In this document: one piece after another, positions 21,689-33,069 of the stretch | Numbering within the stretch: the stretch's first letter is position 1 | Layout: the number at the start of each line of letters is the position of its first letter | Assembly: GCA_015039365.1 (NCBI GenBank) | Contig: WION01000308.1 | Span: 1-61,408 of the forward strand | Length of the DNA: 61,408 nucleotides | Source of the DNA: Amanita rubescens | Taxonomy: Eukaryota; Basidiomycota; Agaricomycetes; Agaricales; Amanitaceae | Direction of reading: 5' to 3' | Position numbers and translations under genes: made by a program | The notes under the pieces: generated by a model | What the model was told of the DNA's origin: nothing | Database searches by the model: none | The model's input: only the letters and a program-made list of their open reading frames with translations

Positions 21689-22304
21689 TCAACTCGAAGA
21701 ATATCCAGTGATGAAGATAGCCGTCTCGGTGCCTCCGACGGTGTTATAAGTCGAATTGCTGGCGGTTCCATTGACGGCGTACGTAGTGTCCAGGGTGACG
21801 ATATAAGTTGCGTTGCTCTCCCAATACGCGTATGGCAACTGTGAAGCAAAGCATATGCCGTGTGAGAAGACAAGGGAGAAAGAAAAGAAAATGCTTACCT
21901 GAACGCTGAAAGTGTCGGTGGGCGGGGTATTGAAACTCTGATGGAATTTCCTTCGCCCAAGTAGGACGGGACCCAAGTGTCCAGTCCCACCGGAACCCAC
22001 CTCGATGTAGTAATCGATGTAGATGGGGGTGATGCCGAAATAAAGGGAGCAGGTGAAGTCTGCGTGCACAGTAAAGTACTGTTCGATAACCGTCAATGAG
22101 TGAGCGATTGAGCACTATCTAATCGAGGCAATGGGAACGACGGACATTTCCTGGGGCAACAGTGGAGGGTCCTATCTGGAGTATCCCAAAGCGAGCTGCC
22201 TCTGCGCAAGAAACGCGCTTCTCGACTGAGGGGATGCCTATACAAGCAGCTGGCACGAAAGCTGCAGCGACAGCGAGAAGAAGGGAGGGGAGGGTGAACT
22301 TCAT
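21689..22304 (-). CDS. Small secreted protein with N-glycosylation sites
   Basis: The minus-strand gene starts at ATG 22304 (or ATG 22373 with a longer leader) with a signal peptide MKFTLPSLLLAVAAAF...AA and a dibasic EKR soon after. Exon 1 runs to about 22143, and the exact donor is uncertain between neighbouring GT sites. Intron 1 ends at 22060. Exon 2 encodes FTCSLYFGITPIYIDYY...TFSVQ, intron 2 is 21839-21898, and the last exon reads LPYAYWESNATYIVTL...FITGYSSS. The mature part is beta-rich, with at least three NxS/T sites and few cysteines. This build resembles the small secreted proteins common in agaricomycetes, but I cannot assign a family. It sits where unit A carries the cysteine-rich gene. 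Confidence 0.65.
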
Positions 22305-23151
22305 GATCACGACGAACAACTGATGGACGGTGATACGACTCGGGTGGATTTTGGTAGAGCTCATAAACAACACACCTCATTAAATACCGCTCGGAGGACG
22401 GTAACAACTACCCGTTAATAGATTGGTATCATAATGCAGAAATACATGACGGCTTTTGTACACCGCAGCGTTTGCTGGAAAATGATGTAGATGGCTTTGG
22501 TCAGAATGGCCCGCAGCGAGAAGGCTGTGGCTGTGTTCGGCCGGCACCAGTGTCCATGCGCTTTTATGTATTACTTTGTATTTTACAACTAGCGGTCGTC
22601 ACTGCAGTGCCGACACGAACCTTGCGCCTGATTTCTTTATATAAAACTGTTTAAATCTATTATCTACCAGTGTCCAAACCAAGAAAGGGTAATATTTCGG
22701 TTGTGCTTGTATTCAAACCCCCAATTTCCGTTTTTTCGTTCAAGGTATTACTTTAACATACTTAATACTTTTCACAGAAGCAGGGCTTGACTACGGATCC
22801 GTCACTCGGTAACACCTTGAAAAAGGGATGGGGTTCCTGTGCATAATAAGAAACTAAAGGATATTGATCAACTTGTACGTACATACTAATCAGCAATAAT
22901 TTCACAACTTAGTTTAAGTATTTCAGGTTTATGAAGACAGAGTGAAGTGGAACAAGAGTAGGATACGGTGAAAAGAGTACAGGTACAGTGTGGACATATA
23001 CTATAACGGCAAATAAGTAGAGGATGGTTCGCCATTGACAGCTTGGGAGCCGGATGTTACTACAAGGATAACGGCGGGTCGTAGAAGTACAAGTTATCTT
23101 ATCTTATCATTACTTAGTAAGCATTTCCCACATTTTACAGGTTTTGTGAAT
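22305..23151. other. Intergenic, no gene recognised
   Basis: AT-rich DNA without motif-bearing frames. It separates the secreted-protein gene from the 3' end of UFD2. Confidence 0.5.
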
Positions 23152-26100
23152 TTACCTTTCGGTATGACCTTGCTGCGCAAGGTAATCATCGGTAATGCTC
23201 TCATACAGGAATTCTGACACAATGAGTCTAGGCGTCCAGAGTGGTGGAGCCCTCATCTCGCTCCTTCGATGGATGATGAACTTGTCAATTCGATATTTTA
23301 GGTCTAGACCTGGAATATTTGTCAGGGATGTATAACTTGTAACACAAGCGAAACGAACAAGGTTGCACATCCTCCAATGTAAGAGGAGCACGATTGAAGG
23401 GATCCTTGGTGTCTGACAGGAGATGGGACTTGATGGTAGTACGATCAACAATGGCTCTAGACGATGGTAGCAAAACAGGGTCTCGCATAATGGTGAACAT
23501 GAGAGGATCTGCAATGGGGATAAACGATTGTGACAGTCGTTAGTTGAAAAAATGACATACCCAAAAATTCATCAGGCACTTTGCCCAAATCATCCTCAGC
23601 ATCTAGCATAACCTTCGCCTTCTCAACTTTTTCAATAAGTACGCGCAGTTGTCCAAGTTCCTTCTCAGATTTGATGTTGGCCCTAGACGCAATGCTGGAT
23701 GCGCGTTCAAATAAACCTTTGCTATAACTGTGATCATCGCGGGCCATCGCCATAACGAATTCCGGTTGATCGTCTAGGTTCATAAATACTTGGAGGATAT
23801 CGCTTAGCAAAGCTTTTGGGTCGAACTTGAGCTTCTCTGGTTCTCGAACTTTCAGTTCCTGGTATTTCGGACCAACCAGTGCAACCAAATTGTAGTCTAG
23901 CATAGCCGCCAATCGGCACACGATCTCTGGTACCATAAAGGGTGCTTTTGTCTCGGCAGTAAACATCTTCAACAGTTCCACTGTCGACCGTCCCAAAGTG
24001 ATGTAAATAGTCGCACGTTGTTCCACGTTTCGCAATGTGTTCTCGCGTTCCCTCCGATATTCTTGCGGCCTAGCATTCCAGGCCTTCTTATCGTCCATTT
24101 CTACTTGTATGTTATGTATCGAGGTTAATCCACTAAACGACAAGTCCATCAGGTAAGTTACATCATTGATCATGATGTTGATAAATCGAACGAATCTGTC
24201 AACCTTCCTGCAAAGGATCGTGAGCATTATGTCAATTCTTCACCGTTCAACTTACTTCGCTTCCAAATCGAGGGCTTCGCGATGAGCGGGGTTGTTCCAG
24301 ACGAACAGAAGGATGTAGAAAATACATTGTCTGAGCAATAGTCAGTACTTTCCCCAGCATGGCAGACATATGTCCAACCTTGCATCTATATATTGCGATC
24401 AGAAGAGGGCAACAATAACTGGTATATACATACTAAACCTATCGTAAAACCGCGAACCTTCTTCATTATGCTCGACTTCTGTGGAACACGCATAAGCACT
24501 TAAGTATAAATCAGGGACGCAGCAAACCGATATAAAAGTTCATCAAAGCAGCTATTAAATGTTTCAGCGCCAGCGGGTGAGTATTAAGCAGGTTTCCGAG
24601 AACGCCGTTCCATTCGCGAGCGTTTCTCCAAATGCTCATGAATAAGATCTACGGACGGCCTTCGTAAGTTCTCAACGATATCGAACCAAGAGAGCGTACT
24701 TCATTGATTTTCACTTTCAGGACCGGGTTCTTGATATACCATGTTGATGTGAGAAATGTCAACGCGAAGACCAACATGTCCACCTTCAACCCTGGCAATT
24801 CAAAATTTTCAGGAGAGATTCTACGTAAATCAGTATCCCTCTATCATTTCCTATACATGCAACTAACTTGACGAAGAAATGAAGTGAGTCGACAATATCT
24901 TCAACGATGTATTCCGGAAGAACTCTGAACGCCATAGGTACCTCCTTCGGCAACGGTAATCTGTGGATCATGATTTAGACAGGACGATGTTCGGGCGCGC
25001 GACTGCTCACATGACAAGGGGATTTGGGTGCTTTTTGGTTGGATCGACTTGTCGTATTAGCCAGGTGGAAAGAAAGCTTATAAATCCAATGGATCGATAG
25101 ACAAGTTCAGGCTCTACTATGCCAGCTTCGAATGTTAGTTTCTGAGACCGGATTTCATCTTGCTCCAGCTGGATCCCTTCACGATCGTCCATCCATGCAT
25201 CAAGTAAGGTAGGAACACACCTTGGCTTGTTTAATAGCTGCTTCTATCTGTGCTTGGAAAGGACCCTGGACGAGGCTTGAATGAATGAGAAGTCCTGAGA
25301 AACAGGCGATCAAACTCACCCCCATCCACGATTCCGAGACCCCTTGCAACCAATCAAGATGTCTTTGGATGACTTCGCGCACTTTATCGAGATCCTTGTA
25401 TGTTGAAATGGTTTTGATGTATCCAAAATGACTCATGGCGACAGTAAGGAAAAATATGTTTGAGATAAAATTGGGTGAGGCTAGTCTCCATATAAGCAGT
25501 CGCCCATAGCGATATAAAACAAACTGAACCCATCGGATCTCGATGCTCATCTTCCCATGTTGTTGCCTCTTCGCTACTCACTTTGATGCGCGTTTCGTCC
25601 TTAATACTGATGAGAGAACAGTTAACAAAGTACAGAGGATCTATCCGATCCATCTGAAGTAAGGGACTAAGAGGAGCAATAGCCGTGCATAGGGAGCCAC
25701 TTACTTTGGTGTAATTGGCATCCATAAAAGGCTCTGCGAAACGCAACAGGACGCTCAGGATATTGAGCATGAAACTATCCGAAGATACAGTATTCGGGTC
25801 AACCTGATACAGGTCATCGACGTGAATAATGAATTACGCATTGACGCACTTGCATTCCGGCCCGTTTAACGTTCAAACTTATAATGCGTGCGAAATACTG
25901 TAACACTGCATCCTGGGCTTCGGGAGACGCTCTGACCAATGTGTTAAAGATTTGGAAAAGAGAATTCTGTCAATGTGTGTTAATGGCCGACAACTTTTGC
26001 ATTAAAGACAACGAACTTGAAAGTTTTTCAGGGCCTCTCGAAGGCTTGCAAATGAGAATTCGATGTCGCTCCTCGAGCGCTTCTCAGGTTCAGAGAAGTA

Positions 26101-27539
26101 CATTTGTTCAATTCTTGGCTGAAGAAGTTAAGGTTTATACGTGATGGAGGCAATGACGTGGAAACTCGCCCATTCTTGATAAAAGACACCAAGTCTGCAC
26201 AATGGGCCAAGCAACGACGTCCGTTCAAAGTTAAGCGCTGTTGCATTAGGCGGATTCCACGCTTCCATTCTCGTGATCATGGTAGCAACGCTTTTCGTGG
26301 ATACAAGCGCTTCCAGTCCACGTATCACACCTCTCCAACTGGCGTCACCTCCCAAACCCTCCGGGCGGAATAAAGATTCATGAAACAACAAACCGTTAAC
26401 TACCGGACCAAGGACATTATCGATTTCGCTATCTGGCTCAAATCTACAAGCGAGGTCTTGTATGAATTGTCCTATGTCAGATGGAGTCAACACATTTGGG
26501 CTAGAAGGTGGCCCTGAGACGAATGGTCCTGATAATGCCGAGAGGGACAAGAGAGGTGCAATAAGTTCTGGTGCGCCAACAGGTCGACTACAACATACTC
26601 GGTGTAAGGTTTTGTCCGCCTGCAATGCAGCAACGTACCCTTCTGGCTGAGAAAACATCTCGGGATTCTGGAGATTTAGACCAACATAGGTCAAAACCAG
26701 ATGACGGATCTTTTCAAGTAGCTCAAGCCCTTTTTGCGTATCTAGAGGTGGATAGCCCTAAACGAAGTTCAAGAACACGGACGAGCTAGAAGCTTCGTTA
26801 CCACGAACTTTCTTTTTAAATGCTGTTCGAGCAGAATTGAATCGCTTCCATGATCCAACGAGGTATTCAAAAGCTGTTTGCTGTGCTGGGAGTGACGCCA
26901 ACGTGGACAGGCAGTACAAATCATCACTACACAAAGTTTGCCACATTATGTTTCGCAAGGGTGCAGCCAACTCACGTTATTTTTGGATCAATGGACAAAC
27001 GGTAGCGTAAGAGTCTATCAATCATGTCGGCATTGAGATGTTCAATCGCTATCATATGGAACTTTAGAAACAGGACATGTGTCAATGTTAGAGAACGTAC
27101 AAATTCCCTCGTCTACCATGTCTTGCGCAACATATTTTAACCAGACAATATCATAACCAGACCGTTCAGAGACGGCTTTCTGCAGGTACGCAAGTCAGGC
27201 TCGCCTATAATATGAGCAGAGGATTGTAAATACATCTAATGTCACCTTCAATATCTGTTCGATGGTTTCATGTTCCCAAGCAGCAAAGTCAAATTTCGCA
27301 GGCGCCTTTGCTTTTGGTAGTGTAGGAGGCTGTTGATTCTGTCGGGTAGGCGCCTTTGCTTTTGGTAGTGTAGGTGATAGGACCACAGGTGGTACAGGCT
27401 GTTGATTCTGTCGGGTAGGCGCTGGTGGCTTGGGCGATGGCGTCGGCTTAGGTTCGCTTATCGTTATCGGGGTCGGTTCGGGAGGTGATGAGGGTAGGTA
27501 GTGTATGGAGGTCCGTATCGGACAAAAGCAACATGCCAT
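23152..27539 (-). CDS. UFD2: Ubiquitin conjugation factor E4 (U-box ligase)
   Basis: E4 enzymes extend ubiquitin chains on substrates handed on by Cdc48 and act in the cytosol and nucleus. The chain runs from 27234-27539 (first exon, Pro-rich) through 20 more exons to 23152-23309, all in phase, for about 1,130 residues. Known blocks appear in order: [20 protein letters not shown], the core ([52 protein letters not shown]), VPDEFLDPLMFT, and the C-terminal U-box ([29 protein letters not shown]). A 7-nt microexon (24379-24385) restores the conserved FYDRFNAR segment. The first exon holds a tandem [16 protein letters not shown] repeat. The usual short basic N-terminal KR.AKL stretch was not found, so the true start may lie in an unseen upstream exon. 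The 5' end adjoins a repeat-like insertion. Confidence 0.92.
24379..24385 (-). other. UFD2: 7-nt microexon of UFD2
   Basis: ATGCAAG on the minus strand is flanked by a 48-bp intron on each side (24386-24433, GTATGT...ATATAG; 24331-24378, GTTGGA...GCTCAG). Joining TTTA, ATGCAAG and ACAATGT gives F-N-A-R-Q-C. This matches the F.(I/A)R region of E4 proteins and keeps the frame. Skipping it would also keep a frame phase but lose these residues. Confidence 0.75.
27290..27421 (-). repeat. Tandem repeat inside UFD2 exon 1
   Basis: GGCGCCTTTGCTTTTGGTAG recurs 48 bp apart (about 27300 and 27348), and GGCTGTTGATTCTGTCGGGT also occurs twice (about 27328 and 27396). The repeats encode the Pro-rich [16 protein letters not shown] units. 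Confidence 0.7.
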
Positions 27540-27544
27540 AACTT

Positions 27545-28233
27545 AGAGAAGCAGATTCCCGCCCGACAGTGGGCGGCGCAACTGTCGGATTTACAGCTGT
27601 TTGCAGAACGATCGACCCACTACCCCGAAATACACGTAGCGGGGCCTGAATTTCAGAATAGTATTAGTAATAAGGCTGGCATAAGGCTGGCATATGGCAG
27701 GCACAGCCGCATTATCCGCGCTTCTCAGTTTGGACGGGCTAGGTGTAGCGCATTTAGGCCGACCGCCTTTGGACATTCTCTCCCACACACTCTCTCGTAC
27801 AATAAGTAATTGATTAATTCTTTTTTTCCTGCCTGCGGCACTACACCTATAGTTAGAAAGCCAGGCGAGGCTAAAGGCGATCGGCCTAAAGCCCGCTCAC
27901 GGCCCGTCTCGGTCGTGTTGTTAGTCCGGCCTCTTCGATGTGTTCATCAGAGGGCACAGGGGTCACGGATGAGGCCATGGTGTAAAGTTTTGTATATCTA
28001 AGTGTTATCTGGTGGGATCACAGATAACATATTGAGGCTGAAAAACTATGTTGTATATATGTTCGGCAGTAGGTGCCGAAGCTGGGGCCTCACGGCCTGC
28101 CCAAGGCCTACAACCTCAAGAGCCAGGCCGTGAGCCCTCATGAGCCCACCATAAGGCTCGGCTCGGCTTAGCAAAAAGACGGCCTGGCTCACACGGCCCA
28201 GGGCTTCCAGCCGGGCCTTGCCCATCACTAGTA
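27545..28233. mobile_element. GC-rich insertion with hAT-like right end (candidate)
   Basis: No coding capacity is seen. The right end, read on the minus strand, begins TAGTGATGGGCAAGGCCCG, like termini of hAT-type elements. It stops exactly where similarity to the DUF4139 5' flank resumes (AGTAAGATTCC at about 28231). The interior has subterminal palindromes, including a 15-bp near-perfect hairpin (28085-28137, GGGCCTCACGGCCTG and its complement), and another hairpin CCGACAGT...ACTGTCGG near 27569-27594. A matching left terminus and a target duplication were not found, so it may be a truncated MITE or a composite of repeats. Confidence 0.35.
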
Positions 28234-28416
28234 AGATTCCAATGGCGCCCTCGTTCCAACATGGTGCCTAGAGAGGAGATTTCGGGACGGAGGTTTACGT
28301 TGTTTCGTAGATTGCAAAGGCATGTGATTGAGTTTCTGGACTCATCCATTTCTTTAACAGGCGAGCGCTATGTATACTACATAAGTAGTACTATGGGAAC
28401 TACCTAATTGCTCTAC

Positions 28417-30418
28417 ATGGCCTCTAACGACCACCAACCGACACCTGAATCCTTCGCACATACCATTGACCTTACCACTGGCAGCGGACAGTAAAATCAC
28501 CGCTGTCAGCGTCTACACAAACAGGGCAGAGGTAACCCGCTGCTTTCGAATCCATCTGGGACTGGCAGGCCAAAACCAAGTCAAAATCCGCCGCCTACCG
28601 AATACACTTCAAGATGATTCTATCAGGTTTGATCTGGGTGGTGATACATGACGCGATATGAATCTGACTTGAAGATTGTGCTAGACTTGAAGGACGCGGA
28701 CCAGTCACGATACATGATGTCGTTGTTATCCCCGAGCCTGTCCCTCCGAAGATAGAAACTTCGCCAGATTTGGACGTTCTTGTGACTCGCAGAGAGCACA
28801 CTACGAAAGAACTCGAGCGATGCAAAACACTGCGCAACGCAATTGGAACATATCTAGCTACGCTTCATGTTCAACATGTCGCAGTCAATCAACTGGAGGA
28901 AACAGTACAAGGTTGCGATTCTGCAGCCGGAAAACTTGACGACAAGGCCATAAATTTGGAGAAGGAGCTCAAGCTTATTGATGAGCAGATAAAAGAAGAA
29001 AGGCAGAAGGACAAGGCAAAACAAAACGACAAATTGCGCTTCCTGACGAAGGTAGTATCGCTCAGTTTGTTCGTACAGAAAGAATGCACAGTCGAGATTG
29101 TCTTGACATACGGTGAGAGCGTTTCCTACTAGCGTTTAATTACTCTTCTCAAGCGCCTCCAGCGGTGGCCAGCGCAAGTTGGAGTGCTCAATACGATGTT
29201 CGCGTCGATACGCTGGCCAAAGAATCCCCCGTTACCTTGATTTACAAAGCTGCTGTTACGCAAAATACCGCCGAAGTAAGTTGTGAGCTTGACAGCATAT
29301 TTCTCGACTGATGTGTAAAAAGGACTGGGAAGATGTCCCTCTCAGGCTCGAAACCGCGACTCCTACGTATCAAGTGGGACTTCCTTCGCTTTCTCCATGG
29401 ACTTTATCTATCTTTCATCCAATTCCTATGCCACCACCAAGCGCAGTGAGCGCAAGACAATTTAGTTCAGTCACTCCACAAATGAGGATGATGAGAAGAT
29501 CCTCCAGAAGATCCTCCGCGTCAACGATCGAAAGTGTCGACGAAGATTCGTACGAAGGAAACAAGTTCTTCGACATGCTCCCTCACGCCGCAATCGTCAC
29601 CTCAAAAGGCAACGTTAGCGCAACGTTTGACGTTCCTGGGATCATCACCATTCCGAGTGATGGCGCTGCACACAACGTCAATATCATCAAACTCAATCTA
29701 GAAGCCATCATGTCCTGGGTAGCCGTTCCGAAATACGATGCAAGAACGCGCCTTAACGTACTTTCCCTTCCCCCATCGCATCCAAATGGTCCACTAATAA
29801 GTTGTGTAGGCAAAGATCAAGAACGCATCCGAGTACACTCTACTCAGTGGGATAGGTAGCATTTATGTCGACGGAAGCTTCATATCCAAGTCAAACATTC
29901 CCGCCGTGAGCCCTGGAGAAAGTTTCGAATGCGCTCTTGGCCTCGACCCAGCCATCCGTATTATATATCATCCTCTTTCCAAGAAAACGACCATGTCAGG
30001 ATTCTACACAAAGACGAGTGTCACCTCGTACACTCAGCGTATTTCGGTTCATAACACCAAATCAATTACTATCACCGATCTTCTAATCATGGATCAAATA
30101 CCTGTTTCGACGGATGGGAGAATCGTGGTTAAGCTGCTCACCCCTTCTTTACCGACTGTGCAGGGGAACATTGGAAGTACAAAGAAGGGCGAGAAGTCAG
30201 CAAACAATCCCGGTGCTAAAGTCAACGTGGCAGAAGGTGTGGTGGCTCAGTGGGGAGATGGAACCGAAGAGGCAGCAGCAGTCGAAGATGGGGAAACAGC
30301 TGTTGGAAGAGATGGCAAGCTGTCTTGGGTTTGCGATGTTCCGCCGCAGGGAAAGATTGGTTTGGCGCTTCAGTGGGAAGTAACAGCACCTGCTCAGGTG
30401 CATGTTTTTGGGAGTTGA
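28417..30418 (+). pseudogene. DUF4140/DUF4139 protein, copy C (4-nt insertion)
   Basis: The exon plan equals that of copies A and B (28417-28626, 28685-29112, 29163-29275, 29323-29757, 29810-30418), and every splice site is conserved. Exon 1 has four extra bases (TGGC at about 28479), so the frame runs into TAA at 28492-28494 after 25 codons. All other exons are open and the domain blocks are intact (VYTNRAEVTR, SKGNVSATFDVPG, SPGESFECALGLDP). The TAG near 29131 lies within intron 2 and is harmless. No ATG downstream restores the DUF4140 start, so the copy is probably dead, but very recently so. Confidence 0.8.
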
Positions 30419-30755
30419 CGTACTCGTTTTTTGGTCGCTAAAACCATTTGACGGACATGTAGAGATATAGCAATTCATATGAATACTTGTACTTGTTTTC
30501 GTAAAAAGTTCCTGCTCGTATCCCCTCTTTTTAAACTCAGGGCGACAAAAGACGGTTGACCTTGGTGGCACTATGATTTATTCAGAAGATAGCACAGACG
30601 ACGTGTTGAACGTCAAACGATTTCACACAGGATCTAAAATTACAGAATCAAGACAGAGGACTACATATGGACAGCTCTTCAACTTTCAATTCTGCGTGAA
30701 ACTCTTCAAGTAAGCTTATTGTCCACCACCTTCAACGAAAGACTCACCCAATGGT
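30419..30755. other. Module intergenic between converging genes, unit C
   Basis: This is the same conserved stretch as 16117-16459, with small differences. No gene is seen. Confidence 0.6.
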
Positions 30756-30995
30756 TTACGTGCAACACTTGCTACATTCTCCTATAACGAGCCTCAAAGG
30801 GCAAACATTAGGAAGCGGCGGCGCGGGCCAGCAACCAGGAAGGCAATATTCTTCTCCCAAGGTCATGACTTGGGGGTAATGGCTAAGGCGAGCACCTTCT
30901 CCCGGGTTCACCACTTGGGGGTAATAGCCAGGGAGAGCAAAGGCCGGGGCCGATGCGCAGACGATGGCCGTGAGGATGGTCGCTGAGAATTTCAT
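30756..30995 (-). CDS. Small cysteine-rich secreted protein, copy 2 (79 aa, two repeats)
   Basis: Minus strand, ATG at 30995 and TAA at 30756. The signal peptide and six-cysteine tail are nearly identical to copy 1. The central region has two units, GYYPQVVNPGEGARLS and HYPQVMTLGEEY, so the protein is 15 residues longer. TATA box and 5'UTR intron are conserved. Its DUF4139 neighbour is broken, but this frame is intact. Function unknown. Confidence 0.75.
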   Translation of the reverse strand: MKFSATILTAIVCASAPAFALPGYYPQVVNPGEGARLSHYPQVMTLGEEYCLPGCWPAPPLPNVCPLRLVIGECSKCCT

Positions 30996-32389
30996 ATTGT
31001 TGGAAAGTTGTAGGTAGCCTGCGGGGCGAGTTCTAATCAAAATTGACGACTCGAGATGAGTAGGAAACTCACTGATGACAGAAGTGCAGAGGAACCTGGA
31101 GTTTTGGGTGTCGACATTGAGAGCTTTTATATCATTGGAATGCCTATGATCCTGGTCATTTATGGCAGGATGACGAGCGAGCATATTTTCGGGGACCGAG
31201 CACTCGATTATCGCTACTCGGAATTACCAACATAAAATCAACGTGATGCGAACACACCAGTATGTCACTGGCCGCAGCGGTTCCGTTGTCTATACCCTTC
31301 CCCAGCATGTAGGCAGCCGAACAGAAACCGGAAAAATACCATGGAATACGTTCTGAACGCGATCATGAGGTGTCACCGGCTTTACGACTATACCTTTTTT
31401 TAACGTCCATGCAGCACGTCAAAACGTCGAATAACTCCCGTAGCGTGGAAGTGGTAGTATGGTTCGCTCGGAGGAACGTTCGCGCGCGCTCTAGAGCCAC
31501 TTTATGCTTCAAACGGTTTTTGTCATTTTTATATTCATTGAAAGTATACTTGGACGAAGATGGATACATAGAATCTCATTACCTAGCCGAAGGTCTCCGG
31601 TGCAATGGTATATGTTGACTCATGCACTTGCCAATGCCCTATCGTCGAAGCTTCAGGTTTCAGTTGAGAATGAGCAATTAGCGACGTACAAGAGTCATTT
31701 GCGTGAGGGAACATAAACTCATCGGACGCCGGAGGGCTCAAGGGGCTACAATCACATTCAACTTTGTGTTCTGGTGCTGTGAATCCCTCATTGCCAAAGA
31801 TGCATGATGCGTGATCATCGTGAACGTTTGGTCCGGTTCGTTACAAGAGCTGGTCTGCAGTTGGTACGCAGAAGTAAGTCACAAGCTGAATAGAGCAAAT
31901 ATATTTTGAACTTGAAGAACTATAGCATTCCCATGCTTACCCAATGCGTACCGTAACGACCCATAGCACCTTGCTCGGATATAATGTAAAATCGCCGAGG
32001 AGTCGATGGCTGAAAGAAGTGTGCGAAAATTATCTGTGCTCGATTAGGATTCCTTACTTAATAGGATCAGGCTCCCGAACATACCCAATTTACTTTTTTA
32101 TGGACCCGCACGCTCTGGAATGGAAATTCGGGTTCTGGAGATCGTGACGGGTGTTGCGGCTGTTTGCCGTCTCGTCTACCTGGAAGAAGACCGCGAAAAT
32201 ATCTTCACGTTATATCGCCTACCGGGTAAGGTGCTACGCTCATTGTGGCATGATAATTGGACAGATAACCTGTATGAAGAAATCGGGGAAGTCTTGTATA
32301 CGTTTCAAACACCACAGACCCCCGGCCTTTATCCAGGACTCCTTCGCAGTCTCGCCACACCTTTGATTGCATCCCGGTTACCCTAGCAC
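30996..32389. other. Spacer of unit C and mosaic repeats
   Basis: About 31200-32030 matches the unit A spacer. From 32060 to 32310 come short blocks also found near 18240-18310 (ATGGACCCGCACGCTCT, AATCGGGGAAGTCTTGTA) but rearranged and partly inverted. No gene is supported. Confidence 0.45.
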
Positions 32390-32639
32390 ACAGTGGAAGC
32401 GAGAGCCCAGCACCGTCTCGCAGTGGGACTCTCCTGCTACAATCGAAACGCCAGCCCTACTTCGGCCAAACTGCAGGCCCCCACTGCTCTGGCAGCGCTT
32501 CCTTCATCCACCTCACCATCCTTCCCTCCATCCGCTTTTGAGAGTACGTCAAGTGAGCACCATCTCGGATTCGACACGAACGAGGAAGCGAAGGCGAAAC
32601 GGTACACGGCAGGTGCCAGTGGGGCAAGCACATCAACTA

Positions 32640-33069
32640 TTTCTTCTTCAGCTACACAATGCTAGGACGACGACAACAAGACGGATACTACGGTCCTAAG
32701 TACAAGATCACCAAGGCTCCCCCCGGCCCACTAGCACATCCAAGCTTCCGTCTTCTCCGAGTCACGGCCGCACTCGCGTACACCTCTCGCGCCACCTGGA
32801 TCTCAGACTTCACTCATTGGGCTTCGTTGGTTTGCCCGTGAAATACCTCCCTTACGTCGCGATCGGCATAGACTTCCTCATGCAGTGGTCCATACGCCGC
32901 AGCTCAAGGGATTGCGGGAGCAATTGTTGGACACTTTTGGTGGTGAACTATGTGGGCTCCTGACAAGCGTGGACGACCACATCCCCTGGAACGGCTCGGC
33001 CGTGCCCTTCAGTGGTTACAGTCATTGATTGGGGAAGGCGATGAATGGTGTGCAAGTTATTCCTCCTAG
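32640..33069 (+). pseudogene. Derlin-like protein remnant
   Basis: Frames in order read HPSFRLLRVTAALAYTSR, QTSLIGL, LPVKYLPYVAIGIDFLM, then after a one-base gain (about 32883) GPYAAAQGIAGAIVGHFWW, a TGA at 32944-32946, then TMWAPDKRGRPHPLERLGRA and LQSLIGEGD to TAG at 33067-33069. The block order KYLPYV...GGP.AAA...VGH.WWW and the following tail match fungal derlins, which are ER-membrane proteins of the ERAD retrotranslocation machinery. At least two frameshifts and one nonsense codon make it a pseudogene. Upstream parts back to about 32390 may also belong to it (INYFFFSYTML) but are less clear. Confidence 0.55.

Larger units (their letters stand above)
28233..32030 (+). repeat. Duplicated module, unit C
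   Basis: The unit starts in the DUF4139 5' flank (the DUF202 tail is missing). It holds a DUF4139 copy with a 4-nt insertion, the secreted-protein copy with two repeats, and the spacer with the markers TTGCTCGGATATAATGTAAAA and GCCGAGGAGTCGATGG. Confidence 0.75.

Noticed and set aside
26742..26801. Stop codon within UFD2 after VFLNFV
   Set aside because: The stop lies in a 60-bp intron (GTAACG...CTAG). The join V-R-D-T-Q-K-G-L restores the conserved E4 sequence.
29129..29133. In-frame TAG in DUF4139 copy C
   Set aside because: It also lies inside intron 2 (29113-29162). The true lesion of this copy is the 4-nt insertion in exon 1.
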